63,425 nucleotides of DNA from CAJXOW01 sp964421495 (GCA_964421495.1 CAYQXO010000001.1:1-63425); one strand, 5' to 3'. Positions 9,424 through 18,427 are shown, counted from the first letter of the stretch. Numbers and translations are program-made. The notes: a model not told the origin generated them from the sequence alone.

Positions 9424-11505
9424 ATGGATATACTGGTCGATACAAGTACCATTACAAAGGATATGTCCGGTACGGGCGTGTATACGCGCGGGCTGCTTGC
9501 CTCTTTATTATCCCGTAAAGCGGTAGATCGGGTTACGGCGGTAGGGGGCGACTTGTCGCATTTTTCGACGAATAAGGGGGACAAGCTTCATCACGTTTTC
9601 GGAGGTCGTACGGATTGGCATACCCTGTTGAACCGGGATCTGGCGGGTAATCGGCCTAATTTGCAGGCGGATCTTGCCCTGTTTCCCAACTATTTTATGC
9701 CCCCCGGTTTTTCGATTCCTTCGCTGGTAACGGTCCATGATGTATCATTTTTATCGCATCCCCGGTTCTACACCCGTCGGATGAGGCTGTTTTATCGAAA
9801 GCGAATTTTACACAGTTTCAGACGGGCCGACGCCATTCTAACGGTCAGTCAAAGTTCCCGTGACACTATTGCGCGCTATTATCCTGATTACCGTTCCAAA
9901 TTAAAGGTCGTTCGTCCCGGATACCGGTTGGCGGCTGACCGAAGTCGGTTCACTAACGGATCTTCAGCGGGATCGACCCGAACCCTGATATACCTGGGAA
10001 CGGTGGAGCCCCGGAAAAATATACTGTCCATGCTGGAGGGGTTTCAACAGGCGGAGCTGACCGATACGCGGCTTTTTTTAATTGGAAAAATGAATGGGAC
10101 TTACCGGTATGTGCAAAAAGTACGCAAAAAACTTTCTTCCATATCCCATGCAAAGTACCTGGGATACCTACCGGATGAAACGGTTAGATCGTATATATCC
10201 CGGGCTGACGGGGTAGTCAATGTGTCAAAGCTGGAGGGCTTCGGCTTTTCCATATTGGAGGCGCTGGCCGGGGGACTGCCTTGCATGATCTCGGAGGATC
10301 CGGCGCTTATGGAACTTGCAGACGGCCATGCGGTAACGGTGGATGCCCATTCGATAGAATCGATATCAGAGGGTTTTCAAAAGTTGTGCAACCGGGACCA
10401 TTCGGGCGTCGAGCGGTATGCCGAAACAATACGGGATTCTTTGACCTGGGACGCCTTTGGGCGAAAAATGGTGCAACACCTTAAGCAGGTTCAAAAAGAG
10501 CGGTTGCCCGAGATGAAATCCTGTAACATTACGGACCATTCAATTCAGCAGGAAATATTGGAAGCTCTTGCCTACAGCGCCGTATTTGAGGCTCCCATAG
10601 AGAAGAAAAAGCTGTATCAGGGGCTGGGGACGAAGGTGGACTATGCAACTTTTTCCAAACAATTGAATCACCTGAAAAGCAGGGCTCCTTCGCTTGTCGA
10701 ACAGGAGGGATACTTTTACTCGCTCCAACCCTGGGCCCGGGACGGGAAAGAGTATGTAACCGAAAAATACAGAAACCGGCAATTTCTGTTGAAATACCGG
10801 GATGTTTTACGGCGAATTGACCGGCTGCCATTCATTCAAGGCTTGTACTTTTCCGGCGGTTCCGTGCATGGAAGCCAGTTGGAACAGCGAGATCTCGATT
10901 TATTTATTGTGACGCAGTCCAATCGAATATGGCTGGTTTATGCCATGTTAAAAGTGATTTCGAAGTTCCTGATGCACAAATCCGTGCTGTGTTTCAACTA
11001 CCTGGTGGATAGCGAAGCACTGCGCATCCGATACCAGCAGGATTATTTTACGGCTCATCAACTGCTTTACCTTCAACCCGCCCTGCCGGACAAGGAGTAT
11101 CCCGATTTACAAGCACACAATCGATGGATCAGAACATATTTCCCCAATGCTCCTTATTCTGAACTTGAACAGGAAAAGGCAAATGCGACAGCTTCAAATT
11201 CCCGCGATAACTCCGGCAGTTTATGGAATCCGCTCAACCTGCTGAACCTGTTGCTGATGACCTGCTTCAGCTTTGCATGGCGACGGAAGGGGCTTGGCAA
11301 CCTGGAGGGTGGTCTTATGTGGGATGCTCATCGGATCAAACTGCATACCAACGATCATCGACCGTGGATCTATCGAAGATTCAATGAAATTATGCGAGAT
11401 GTAAAAGATCGTACCGGATATCTTTTCGATAGATCAAGTGCACGGTTTGCGGATGGGGAAGAGGCCCCCTCCGTAAAAGAAGACGAGACGGAACTGACGG
11501 GATAA
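9424..11505 (+). CDS. GT4 glycosyltransferase fused to winged-helix/nucleotidyltransferase module
   Basis: A 693-aa protein with two clear parts. Residues 1-360 form a GT-B glycosyltransferase of family 4: MDILVDTSTI, the early TGVYTRG, the VTVHDVSF strand, YLGTVEPRKN, and the donor-binding E-x7-E pair E271/E279 in EGFGFSILEA. Residues 370-460 resemble a winged helix (ILEALAYSAVFEAPIEKKKL ... EGYFYSL). Residues 470-600 contain a nucleotidyltransferase-fold signature: GGS at 478-480, then DLD with Asp 490 and Asp 492 (RDLDLFIVTQ). The C-terminal part resembles stand-alone proteins of unknown role found near sugar and radical SAM genes. The fusion suggests one polypeptide that transfers a sugar and also handles a nucleotide. 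Both active sites look intact; donor and acceptor are unknown. The gene stands apart from the downstream radical SAM operon by a repeat-filled 324-base gap. Confidence 0.82.
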   Translation: MDILVDTSTITKDMSGTGVYTRGLLASLLSRKAVDRVTAVGGDLSHFSTNKGDKLHHVFGGRTDWHTLLNRDLAGNRPNLQADLALFPNYFMPPGFSIPSLVTVHDVSFLSHPRFYTRRMRLFYRKRILHSFRRADAILTVSQSSRDTIARYYPDYRSKLKVVRPGYRLAADRSRFTNGSSAGSTRTLIYLGTVEPRKNILSMLEGFQQAELTDTRLFLIGKMNGTYRYVQKVRKKLSSISHAKYLGYLPDETVRSYISRADGVVNVSKLEGFGFSILEALAGGLPCMISEDPALMELADGHAVTVDAHSIESISEGFQKLCNRDHSGVERYAETIRDSLTWDAFGRKMVQHLKQVQKERLPEMKSCNITDHSIQQEILEALAYSAVFEAPIEKKKLYQGLGTKVDYATFSKQLNHLKSRAPSLVEQEGYFYSLQPWARDGKEYVTEKYRNRQFLLKYRDVLRRIDRLPFIQGLYFSGGSVHGSQLEQRDLDLFIVTQSNRIWLVYAMLKVISKFLMHKSVLCFNYLVDSEALRIRYQQDYFTAHQLLYLQPALPDKEYPDLQAHNRWIRTYFPNAPYSELEQEKANATASNSRDNSGSLWNPLNLLNLLLMTCFSFAWRRKGLGNLEGGLMWDAHRIKLHTNDHRPWIYRRFNEIMRDVKDRTGYLFDRSSARFADGEEAPSVKEDETELTG

Positions 11506-11570
11506 AAAATATACGGCTTTTGACGGACGGGAACGACGGTTCGATTCACAGGGTCAAAAGTTCCAGCACA

Positions 11571-11712
11571 AATTTCTTGTTGAGTACGACGCGAAGCTTA
11601 ACGAGCAGGGCAATTCCCGCGTTAGCGCTCAGAGCGGAGCGATTCCCGCGCAGTGCTCCGAGTGTCAGCGATTTCCGCAATGCGCATCTAGCGAAGTGAC
11701 ATTCGGGCCAGG
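11571..11712 (+). repeat. Dispersed intergenic repeat, copy A1
   Basis: GC-rich, non-coding, low-complexity repeat with modules such as GCGTTAGCGCTCAGAGCG, GCGATTCCCGCG and GTCAGCGATTTCC, closing with ATTCGGGCCAGG. The opening AAATTTCTTGTTGAG is shared with copy A4 and, in reverse, with A2. Together with hairpin B2 it fills most of the 324-base gap 11506-11829, where I see nothing else. Confidence 0.8.
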
Positions 11713-11756
11713 CTCCGACAAACTTTTAGGATTTAATTAATCATATCAGCCAGGAT

Positions 11757-11800
11757 TCTCTCGGACTATTTCGGATCGTAGCGAGTAAAAGTCCGAGAGA
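11757..11800 (+). repeat. Hairpin element, copy B2 (leader of the radical SAM operon)
   Basis: TCTCTCGGACT at 11757-11767 pairs perfectly with AGTCCGAGAGA at 11790-11800. The loop contains CGGATCGTAGCGA, identical to copy B1. Compared with B1 the fourth stem base is C instead of G and the partner base has changed to match, which indicates that the fold is maintained. It ends 29 bases before the ATG at 11830. Confidence 0.75.
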
Positions 11801-11829
11801 TTTCTGGTAAAATTCATAACTCAAAAATT

Positions 11830-13380
11830 ATGTCGGCAAAAATTCTTTTCGGTCAGTCGTATTATCTGCGTTTCGATAACAAACTATGGGAGGCGATGCA
11901 GCCGTATCCGCCGCTGGGTACGCTTTATGCGGCTTCCTATATACGCGAGAAGGGATACGAAGTGGCCATGTTCGACGCTATGCTGGCTGACTCCGAACAA
12001 CGGTGGGCCGAAAAGCTGGATGAGGAGCAGCCCGACTACGCCGTAATTTACGAGGATAATTTCAATTACCTCTCAAAAATGTGTTTGCTGCGGATGCGAA
12101 AATCCGCCTTTAAAATGATTCGCATGGCGAGGGAGCGCGATATACCTGTTTTTGTGTGTGGTTCTGATGCCACGGACCGGGCCGAACAGTATCTCGACCG
12201 CGGTGCCGATTTTATTCTGAAGGGAGAGGGAGAGATTACCCTGGGTCGGCTGCTGGACCATCTGACCCGGGGCGAGCCGTCTTCTCCGATGAATATAAAA
12301 AGTTTGCTGTTCAAGCCTGAAGGAATGAACGAGGTGGTGAAAACCGAGGATCGGAAAAACATCCGGGACCTGGACCGGCTTCCGTTTCCGGCGAGGGATC
12401 TGGTCGATATAGACCGCTACAAGCAGGTCTGGCAGCGGAATCATGGGTATTTTGCGTTGAACATGGTAACGACGCGCGGATGCCCTTTTCATTGCAACTG
12501 GTGTGCCAAGCCGATCTGGGGACAGCGCTACAACGCCCGTTCTCCCGAAAATGTGGTGGAGGAGATGGTGGCAATAAAAAAACGGTACGATCCCGATTAT
12601 ATCTGGTTTGCCGACGATATCATGGGATTGAAGCCGCGCTGGATGGGAAAGTTTGCGGATTTACTGGAGAAGCGCGACATGGAAATCCCTTTTCAGTGTT
12701 TGAATCGCCCCGACCTGCTTCTGCGGGACGGAGATATCAAGTCGCTGGCCCGTGCGGGCTGCGATATGGTGTGGATGGGAGCCGAGTCGGGATCCCAGAA
12801 AGTGCTGGATGCGATGGAAAAGGGGACCAAAGTGGAGCAAATCCATCAAGCGGCCGACCGACTGCATGAGGAGGGAATCAAGGTGGGATTTTTTATTCAA
12901 TTCGGGTATCCCGGCGAGGAGTGGGAGGATATAGAAAAAACCCGGCAATTGATCCGGTCCGCCGAACCCGATGACATCGGTATCTCGGTTTCCTATCCGC
13001 TTCCGGGAACGAAGTTTTATGAACGGGTCAGGGAGCAGTTGGGCGACAAACAGAACTGGGTCGACTCGGAGGACCTGGATATGATGTTCCAGGGTCCGTA
13101 TGACACGCGATTCTATCGAAAATTGCATACGGTGGTCCACCGGGAGTTCATCGTCCGCCGTGCCTTGAAATCGGTCGGTCGCAAGCTCAAACAATCCCCG
13201 CTTCGCTGGTCCCGCCAGGATCTTAAAGAATTGGCGCGTATCGGTTATCATGGCCTGTTATTCCCATTCGACCGACTTCGACTCAATCAACTTGCCCGCA
13301 TACCGAGCGACGGATTTAAACAACTTCCAACCTTTTTGAGCCGGGAAGAAGCTGCTACGCCAACTCCTCAAGTTAAATAG
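11830..13380 (+). CDS. B12-binding-type radical SAM enzyme (first of two)
   Basis: A 516-aa enzyme of the radical SAM superfamily with an N-terminal cobalamin-binding-like Rossmann domain. The N-terminal part shows the family PPLGTLYAASYIREKGYEV (about residues 27-45) and ADFILKGEGE. The 4Fe-4S cluster motif CxxxCxxC is C218, C222, C225 (RGCPFHCNWC). The AdoMet-binding strand follows (DYIWFADDIMG), then GAESGS near residue 315. The C-terminal 110 residues are basic and lack a named domain. Related class B enzymes methylate unactivated carbons, but others catalyse cyclisations, so the reaction is open. It is the first gene of a tight operon; the next start is 8 bases on. The hairpin B2 sits in its leader. 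Confidence 0.88.
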   Translation: MSAKILFGQSYYLRFDNKLWEAMQPYPPLGTLYAASYIREKGYEVAMFDAMLADSEQRWAEKLDEEQPDYAVIYEDNFNYLSKMCLLRMRKSAFKMIRMARERDIPVFVCGSDATDRAEQYLDRGADFILKGEGEITLGRLLDHLTRGEPSSPMNIKSLLFKPEGMNEVVKTEDRKNIRDLDRLPFPARDLVDIDRYKQVWQRNHGYFALNMVTTRGCPFHCNWCAKPIWGQRYNARSPENVVEEMVAIKKRYDPDYIWFADDIMGLKPRWMGKFADLLEKRDMEIPFQCLNRPDLLLRDGDIKSLARAGCDMVWMGAESGSQKVLDAMEKGTKVEQIHQAADRLHEEGIKVGFFIQFGYPGEEWEDIEKTRQLIRSAEPDDIGISVSYPLPGTKFYERVREQLGDKQNWVDSEDLDMMFQGPYDTRFYRKLHTVVHREFIVRRALKSVGRKLKQSPLRWSRQDLKELARIGYHGLLFPFDRLRLNQLARIPSDGFKQLPTFLSREEAATPTPQVK

Positions 13381-13388
13381 GTTGATTT

Positions 13389-14240
13389 ATGTTTCAAGAT
13401 AAAAGGCGTGTTACGGAGCGTTCAATATCACCCGACTTCAGAAAATTACAAGATACACAGCGGGCTTTTGACAAGGTAGCGGCCGATTACGACGGGACGT
13501 TGGGGAACAATGCGTTAATTCAAAGGCTGAGAAAACATTTTTTATCGGTAGTCCGGCAGTATACCACCGCCGGCGATCATCTGTTGGATGTAGGTTGTGG
13601 GACCGGTCTCGATGCGGTAAGCCTGGCTCGGGCCGGTCGGTGGATCACCGCCGTTGATTGGTCCGATGCGATGGTGGGGCGGACCCGAAAAAGAGCTGAA
13701 AAGGAAAATCTGGCCGATCGTGTTTTCGCTCACCAGATGGGAGCCCATGAAATCACCAATTTCCCGTCTGATCACTTTAATGTTATATATTCCGATCTGG
13801 GGGCCCTTAACTGTATTATGAACCAGGATGCATTTGCCCGTCAGTGCCGGCGCGTATTAAAGAGCGAGGGGTACCTTGTTGCCAGCGTTATCGGACGTAT
13901 ATGCCCCTGGGAAATATTCTACTACTTGTTCCGGGGAAAATGGAAGCGGGCGTTGATTCGTCTGAAGCGGGAGCCGGTAGCGGTTAATTTGGAAGGTGAA
14001 AAAGTATGGACCCAATATTTTACGCCGAGAGAATTTATCGATCACTATGAACCATCCTTTGAAGTTACCCGACTTCGGTCGATGAACCTGTTTGCGCCGC
14101 CGCCCTACCTGGTAGCATGGTACCATAAATATCCCCAATGGTTTGCAAGGGGGGAGCAATTGGATGTAAAGTCGGGCGATTGGCCGATTCTGCGCAGCAT
14201 GGGAGACCATTTTCTGGTGGTATTGAAGAAAAAGGATTGA
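13389..14240 (+). CDS. Class I SAM-dependent methyltransferase
   Basis: A 283-aa methyltransferase. The AdoMet-binding glycine loop is LLDVGCGTGLDAVSLA (D67 to G73 and on), followed by the acidic ribose-binding strand ITAVDWSDAMV. The substrate-side half contains VIYSDLGALNC and the typical late strand LKSEGYLVASVIG. The 70 residues after that (EIFYYLFRGKWKRALIRL) are basic and aromatic and may contact lipid or membrane. It lies 8 bases after the first radical SAM gene, and its stop is one base before the next start, so it is surely co-transcribed. O-, N- or C-methylation of a small molecule or glycan is likely; the substrate is not readable. Confidence 0.88.
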   Translation: MFQDKRRVTERSISPDFRKLQDTQRAFDKVAADYDGTLGNNALIQRLRKHFLSVVRQYTTAGDHLLDVGCGTGLDAVSLARAGRWITAVDWSDAMVGRTRKRAEKENLADRVFAHQMGAHEITNFPSDHFNVIYSDLGALNCIMNQDAFARQCRRVLKSEGYLVASVIGRICPWEIFYYLFRGKWKRALIRLKREPVAVNLEGEKVWTQYFTPREFIDHYEPSFEVTRLRSMNLFAPPPYLVAWYHKYPQWFARGEQLDVKSGDWPILRSMGDHFLVVLKKKD

Positions 14241-14241
14241 T

Positions 14242-15927
14242 ATGCCGGTAAAAACACCTCATACCGAGACGAATGCCATCCGCCTTGCTTGTCCCCTGTG
14301 CAAAGAGGAACTGGACCGGCAGGGGGAGCAGGGTATATGTCCGCACTGTGGTAGTTCCTACATAAAAGAGGACGGGTATTGGGATATGATGCCTTCGTCC
14401 ACCCGGGAAAAATATGAATCATTTGCAGATAAATACTCCAGGATTCGAAAACGGGAAGGATGGAGTATCGATCGGACCGAATATTTTAATCGGTTACCGT
14501 ATCAGGATCTATCCGGTAATTTTACCCACCTGTGGAAGCGACGAGCCCGACACTGGAAAACATTTCTCAGGCAGGTACTTTATCCGTTGGAAGAGCGGCG
14601 CCAACGTCCCTTGAAAGTACTTGAGGCTGGAACAGGTAACGGGTGGGCAGCCAACAGGTTATCCAAAAGAGGCCATACGGTGTGGGCCGTTGATGTAAAT
14701 GCGGATATAACTGAGGGATTGGGAGCTCACCGACATTACTCCACCCCATTTCAATCCGTCCGGGCCCCTTTCAATCAGTTGCCGTTTCCGAAGCGCGTAT
14801 TTGATCTCGTTTTATTCAACGGTGCATTGCACTACACGAGCTCCCTGGAAGATTCCCTTGATGAAGCCCTCCGGGTGCTCCGGTACGGGGGAGTGCTCGT
14901 TATTATGGACACGCCCGTATATGAAGATGAATCGACCGGCTGTACGATGGTCGAGGAAAAGCTCCGTTACCTGGAGCAATTAGATGCCCCGGAAGACCTG
15001 GTAAATGGAAACATTCATTTTTTGACGTTCGATGAGCTTCGTGATCAAGTTATTAAGCGAAATTGCAACTTACGTTTTTACGAGCCGGGCTTGCCGTGGA
15101 TGGAACGCCTGCGGAAGGGGTGGCGCCGGTTGCAGGGGAGCCGGAAGGAAGCTGAAATGCCCGTTATGGTCATTTGCCGCCGCTGGCCGATTCACCGTAA
15201 AAACCCGGTTCGCTATTCCCTGGTACGTCAAATCAAGGTGGCCAAGCTGCTATGGCTTGTGGTGCTTCGGCTGTATATACGCGTAGTTAAGCGTTTCTAT
15301 TATAATCGGGGGACCACCGAGCAAATATTCGGGTTTGACGTATATGTGGCAAAACAGGTATTCAATCCGGTCCAGTTGCGCTCGGGCAAACTGTTGGCCG
15401 GGGCACTTCAGGATCATAACGGGTTATTTCGAAAAGGGGATACCGTGCTGGAGCTGGGTACCGGAACCGGAATCGGGGCCCTGGCGGCGGCCCGGCAAGG
15501 GGGACATGTAGTGGCTACGGATAAAAATCCCCATGCCGTTCGATGCGCGCAACAAAATGCAGCCCGGAACGGCCTCGGTGAAAAAATTGAGGTCAGGGAG
15601 GGGGACCTGTTTGACCCCCTGGACAAGGAGCAATTCGACAAGATACTGTTCAATCCGCCTTATTATTACGGTACGCCGACCGATTATCTCGACCTGGCGT
15701 GGCAGTCTGAAAATATTCCTCGACGTTTGGCGGAGCAGACAGGCGATTATTTGGCTCCCGACGGAATGCTATTATTGATGCTATCCGATCGGGGAGAGCC
15801 CGAGGAGTTCCTGTGGCAGCTCTGTAAACAGGGCTTTTATATAGAAGAATGGCTCCATCGCGATTATGTAAATGAGATACTAACCCTCTATAAAATTACG
15901 GCAGCAACCCATGATTCTACTATTTAA
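14242..15927 (+). CDS. Zinc-ribbon double methyltransferase
   Basis: A 561-aa protein with three modules. Residues 10-45 hold a zinc ribbon with C17, C20, C33 and C36 (CPLC ... CPHC), resembling the Trm112-like ribbons seen on some methyltransferases. Residues 100-310 are a class I methyltransferase (KVLEAGTGNGWAANRL at about 125-140, FNGALHYTSS). Residues 330-350 are hydrophobic and basic (VAKLLWLVVLRLYIRVV), perhaps membrane-associating. Residues 370-561 are a second methyltransferase with VLELGTGTGIG at 402-412 and the NPPY motif at 471-474. NPPY is typical of enzymes that methylate a planar nitrogen, such as PrmC/HemK. Two intact catalytic loops in one chain suggest sequential methylations. 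It overlaps the following radical SAM gene by 17 bases. Confidence 0.88.
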   Translation: MPVKTPHTETNAIRLACPLCKEELDRQGEQGICPHCGSSYIKEDGYWDMMPSSTREKYESFADKYSRIRKREGWSIDRTEYFNRLPYQDLSGNFTHLWKRRARHWKTFLRQVLYPLEERRQRPLKVLEAGTGNGWAANRLSKRGHTVWAVDVNADITEGLGAHRHYSTPFQSVRAPFNQLPFPKRVFDLVLFNGALHYTSSLEDSLDEALRVLRYGGVLVIMDTPVYEDESTGCTMVEEKLRYLEQLDAPEDLVNGNIHFLTFDELRDQVIKRNCNLRFYEPGLPWMERLRKGWRRLQGSRKEAEMPVMVICRRWPIHRKNPVRYSLVRQIKVAKLLWLVVLRLYIRVVKRFYYNRGTTEQIFGFDVYVAKQVFNPVQLRSGKLLAGALQDHNGLFRKGDTVLELGTGTGIGALAAARQGGHVVATDKNPHAVRCAQQNAARNGLGEKIEVREGDLFDPLDKEQFDKILFNPPYYYGTPTDYLDLAWQSENIPRRLAEQTGDYLAPDGMLLLMLSDRGEPEEFLWQLCKQGFYIEEWLHRDYVNEILTLYKITAATHDSTI

Positions 15928-17392
15928 TCCGCAAAGTAATCCACAGCAAAAACCGGTTTTACCCATCGCCCTGCTAACGCTGGGATCGGTGTTGGAGCGG
16001 GAGTATGACTATCGTATCATCGATGGAAATTTGTCCGATGAGCCCGTGGAGGATATCAGCGAGCAAGTTCGCACCACGGGAGCCGATATCCTGGGCGTGA
16101 CGGTGATGGGCGGTCCGCAGTTGCAGCATGCGGTACCCGCGTGCAGGCGGATCAAGCAAAAACATCCCGGGCTGACGATCGTATGGGGTGGATATTTCCC
16201 GACGCAGCACTACGAAATTTGTCTGAAAGCGCCGTATGTGGATTATGTGGTACGTGGACATGGCGAGTATGTATTTAAGGAGCTGATCGACAAACTAAGG
16301 GGTAAGGGCGATATTCAGGAAATGGAGTGGGACGGAATTGCGTACCGGGATGAACAATCCTCGTTGACGGTCACCGACCCGGTCGCCTCCATCCCGGATC
16401 CGGAGCAGCTTCCTGCTTTGCCGTATCACAAGCTGCCGATTGAGCAATATGTGCGATCAACGTACCTGGGATCCCGAACCCTGTCTCACCATTCCAGCTA
16501 TGGGTGTCCGTTTAAATGTAACTTTTGCGCCGTGGTCAACATGGTGGACGGTAAATGGAAACCCCAATCGGCCGAGCGCACCGCCGGGACTGTAAAGATG
16601 ATGCAGCAAAAGTGGGGTGTTAACGGCATTGAATTCTTTGATAACAATTTTTTCGTTCACGAGAGGCGAACGGCCGAATTCTCCGATCGAATCAGGGATC
16701 TGGACGTCAATTGGTGGGGCGAGGCCCGAGTCGACACGATGATGAAATACCGGGAGGAAACCTGGCGTAAAATGAGGGACAGTGGACTCAAGATGCTGTT
16801 TCTGGGAGCCGAATCCGGGTCCGACGAAACCCTTCAGCGTATGAATAAAGGGGGCAAAGCCTCCACGCAGAAAACCCTGGACCTGGTTCGGCGAATGAAG
16901 CGATTTGGCGTAGTTCCGGAGCTGTCCTTCGTTATGGGCAATCCTCCCGAGCCCGAAAAGGATATCGATCAGACCATCCGGTTTATACGCAAGATTAAGC
17001 GCATTAACCCGGCCGCCGAAATTATCATGTATATGTACACCCCCGTTCCCCGGGCGGGAGAACTTTTCGAGCAGGCCAAGGCCAACGGTTTCGATTTCCC
17101 GGATACGTTGGAAGAGTGGATCAATGAGGAATGGAGGGAATTTTCAACACGGAGAAGTAAGCATATACCGTGGATTACGGACTCCATGCGGCAAAAGGTA
17201 CAAAATTTTGAGCGGGTGTTGAATGCCTATTATCCCACGGTTACCGACCAACGGTTGAACGGCTGGAAGCGAAATTTGCTGAAAACGGTAGGTGGATGGA
17301 GATACCATGCGGAAATTTACGATAACCCTCTGGAGTTGCGTGCGCTGCAAAAATGGATGCGGTATCAGCGACCCGAAACCAGCGGCTTTTAA
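15911..17392 (+). CDS. B12-binding-type radical SAM enzyme (second of two)
   Basis: A 493-aa radical SAM protein with N-terminal B12-binding-like domain. The opening MILLFNPQSNPQQ and PVLPIALLTLGSVLERE are typical of the group. GVTVMGGPQLQ and VVRGHGEYVFKEL mark the Rossmann domain. The cluster motif is C199, C203, C206 (GCPFKCNFC). GAESGSDETLQRMNKG lies on a later barrel strand. The N-terminal domain has no DxHxxG lower-ligand motif, which is usual for this group. Its start lies inside the end of the double methyltransferase gene, so expression is coupled. It differs clearly from the first radical SAM enzyme of the operon, and the two probably catalyse different steps. Confidence 0.88.
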   Translation: MILLFNPQSNPQQKPVLPIALLTLGSVLEREYDYRIIDGNLSDEPVEDISEQVRTTGADILGVTVMGGPQLQHAVPACRRIKQKHPGLTIVWGGYFPTQHYEICLKAPYVDYVVRGHGEYVFKELIDKLRGKGDIQEMEWDGIAYRDEQSSLTVTDPVASIPDPEQLPALPYHKLPIEQYVRSTYLGSRTLSHHSSYGCPFKCNFCAVVNMVDGKWKPQSAERTAGTVKMMQQKWGVNGIEFFDNNFFVHERRTAEFSDRIRDLDVNWWGEARVDTMMKYREETWRKMRDSGLKMLFLGAESGSDETLQRMNKGGKASTQKTLDLVRRMKRFGVVPELSFVMGNPPEPEKDIDQTIRFIRKIKRINPAAEIIMYMYTPVPRAGELFEQAKANGFDFPDTLEEWINEEWREFSTRRSKHIPWITDSMRQKVQNFERVLNAYYPTVTDQRLNGWKRNLLKTVGGWRYHAEIYDNPLELRALQKWMRYQRPETSGF

Positions 17393-17398
17393 AGTATA

Positions 17399-17423
17399 GG
17401 GGGGCTCTGGTTGTTAGTCCCCC
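17399..17423. terminator. Possible convergent terminator
   Basis: A GGGGGG run at 17399-17404 can pair with CCCCC at 17419-17423 in the 51-base gap between convergent genes. The stem is short and there is no clear T-run, so this is a weak call based largely on position. Confidence 0.3.
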
Positions 17424-17443
17424 GGTAGTATTCGGTGGTAAAA

Positions 17444-18376
17444 TCAACTGTATGGGTTGAGTCCCAGGCGCGACAAAAAGTATGACGCACGAATACGTAG
17501 CATTTCGGGGTTTGCCGGCATTTTTCCCGTTGATAATCTCCCTGTTCCTTCTACATAATTTTCGATTTTTCGAGCTTCCCGGGCAGATAGCACGCGGGTC
17601 CACTTATCCCGGTTCTGAGGCTCTATAGAATATTCAGATCCCGTATGGAATCCCGGTTCATTTCCGTAAGAGCTGTTGGTGACTCCCGGTTCCAGCATTT
17701 CTTTCTGGTAGGGTATGTTTACATAGGAGCAAACCCGCTTTAGTACCTTCCCGGGTTGATGGGTCAGTTGATGATAGGGAACCGTGAGTAGGCGGTGGTT
17801 GTAGCGATTTCTCATCAGTTTGGCGATTTTCAATAATGCGGAAATCCGGTGCAGGGCTTGTTTGCGTGTATCATAGGTGTGGTCGGGTTTATTATGCAAA
17901 TAGGAGGCGACGACCAGTTTTGGGTCCCGCTGCATAAAGAGTAGAGAGGCGTGGGGAAACCAACTCAGAATCAGGGGGATATAGAGGAAGTGATTCGGGG
18001 TTTTTTCGCCATATCGATCGGCCCGGTGATGAGTGGCAAAATAGCGCATGATATGGGCAAAGAGGGAGGTATGGCCGGGAGGCTGCTCACTTAAACTTTT
18101 AATGAGCGCTTCTTTTTGATTGTCAAGGGAGGCCAGGGAGGGGTCGCCCGACGTATGGAAAATTCGATCCACCAGGACAGAGGGATTAATGGAACCGAAA
18201 AAGGAGCCTATAAGACGTCGCTTGCCGAAAATGCGTGGAAAATAGTGGGTTTCCGGGCTGATGTATACGTTGGAATGGGCGTTCAAGCAATATCGCAGCA
18301 GGGTGGTACCCGAACGCGGCGCTCCCATAACGAAGACAGGGTGTTCCATTACAGGCGATGGATAAGTTGATCCCAT
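17444..18376 (-). CDS. PAPS-dependent sulfotransferase family protein
   Basis: A 310-aa sulfotransferase. The 5'-phosphosulfate-binding loop is FVMGAPRSGTTLLRY (residues 16-29). The 3'-phosphate-binding strand is MQRDPKLVVASYLHNK near residue 150, with the expected Arg and Ser. It should move a sulfuryl group from PAPS to a hydroxyl or amine of a carbohydrate or lipid. The gene is 51 bases behind the flippase on the same strand and converges on the methyltransferase/radical SAM operon. A cysC gene that would provide PAPS lies at 35.4 kb. An alternative ATG at residue 10 would leave only a few residues before the first strand, and is also plausible. Confidence 0.87.
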   Translation of the reverse strand: MGSTYPSPVMEHPVFVMGAPRSGTTLLRYCLNAHSNVYISPETHYFPRIFGKRRLIGSFFGSINPSVLVDRIFHTSGDPSLASLDNQKEALIKSLSEQPPGHTSLFAHIMRYFATHHRADRYGEKTPNHFLYIPLILSWFPHASLLFMQRDPKLVVASYLHNKPDHTYDTRKQALHRISALLKIAKLMRNRYNHRLLTVPYHQLTHQPGKVLKRVCSYVNIPYQKEMLEPGVTNSSYGNEPGFHTGSEYSIEPQNRDKWTRVLSAREARKIENYVEGTGRLSTGKMPANPEMLRIRASYFLSRLGLNPYS

Positions 18377-18427
18377 TTGAGTTATTGAGGTTTCAAAAAA
18401 GTTGCAAAAGCAGCTATGTAAAAGTCT

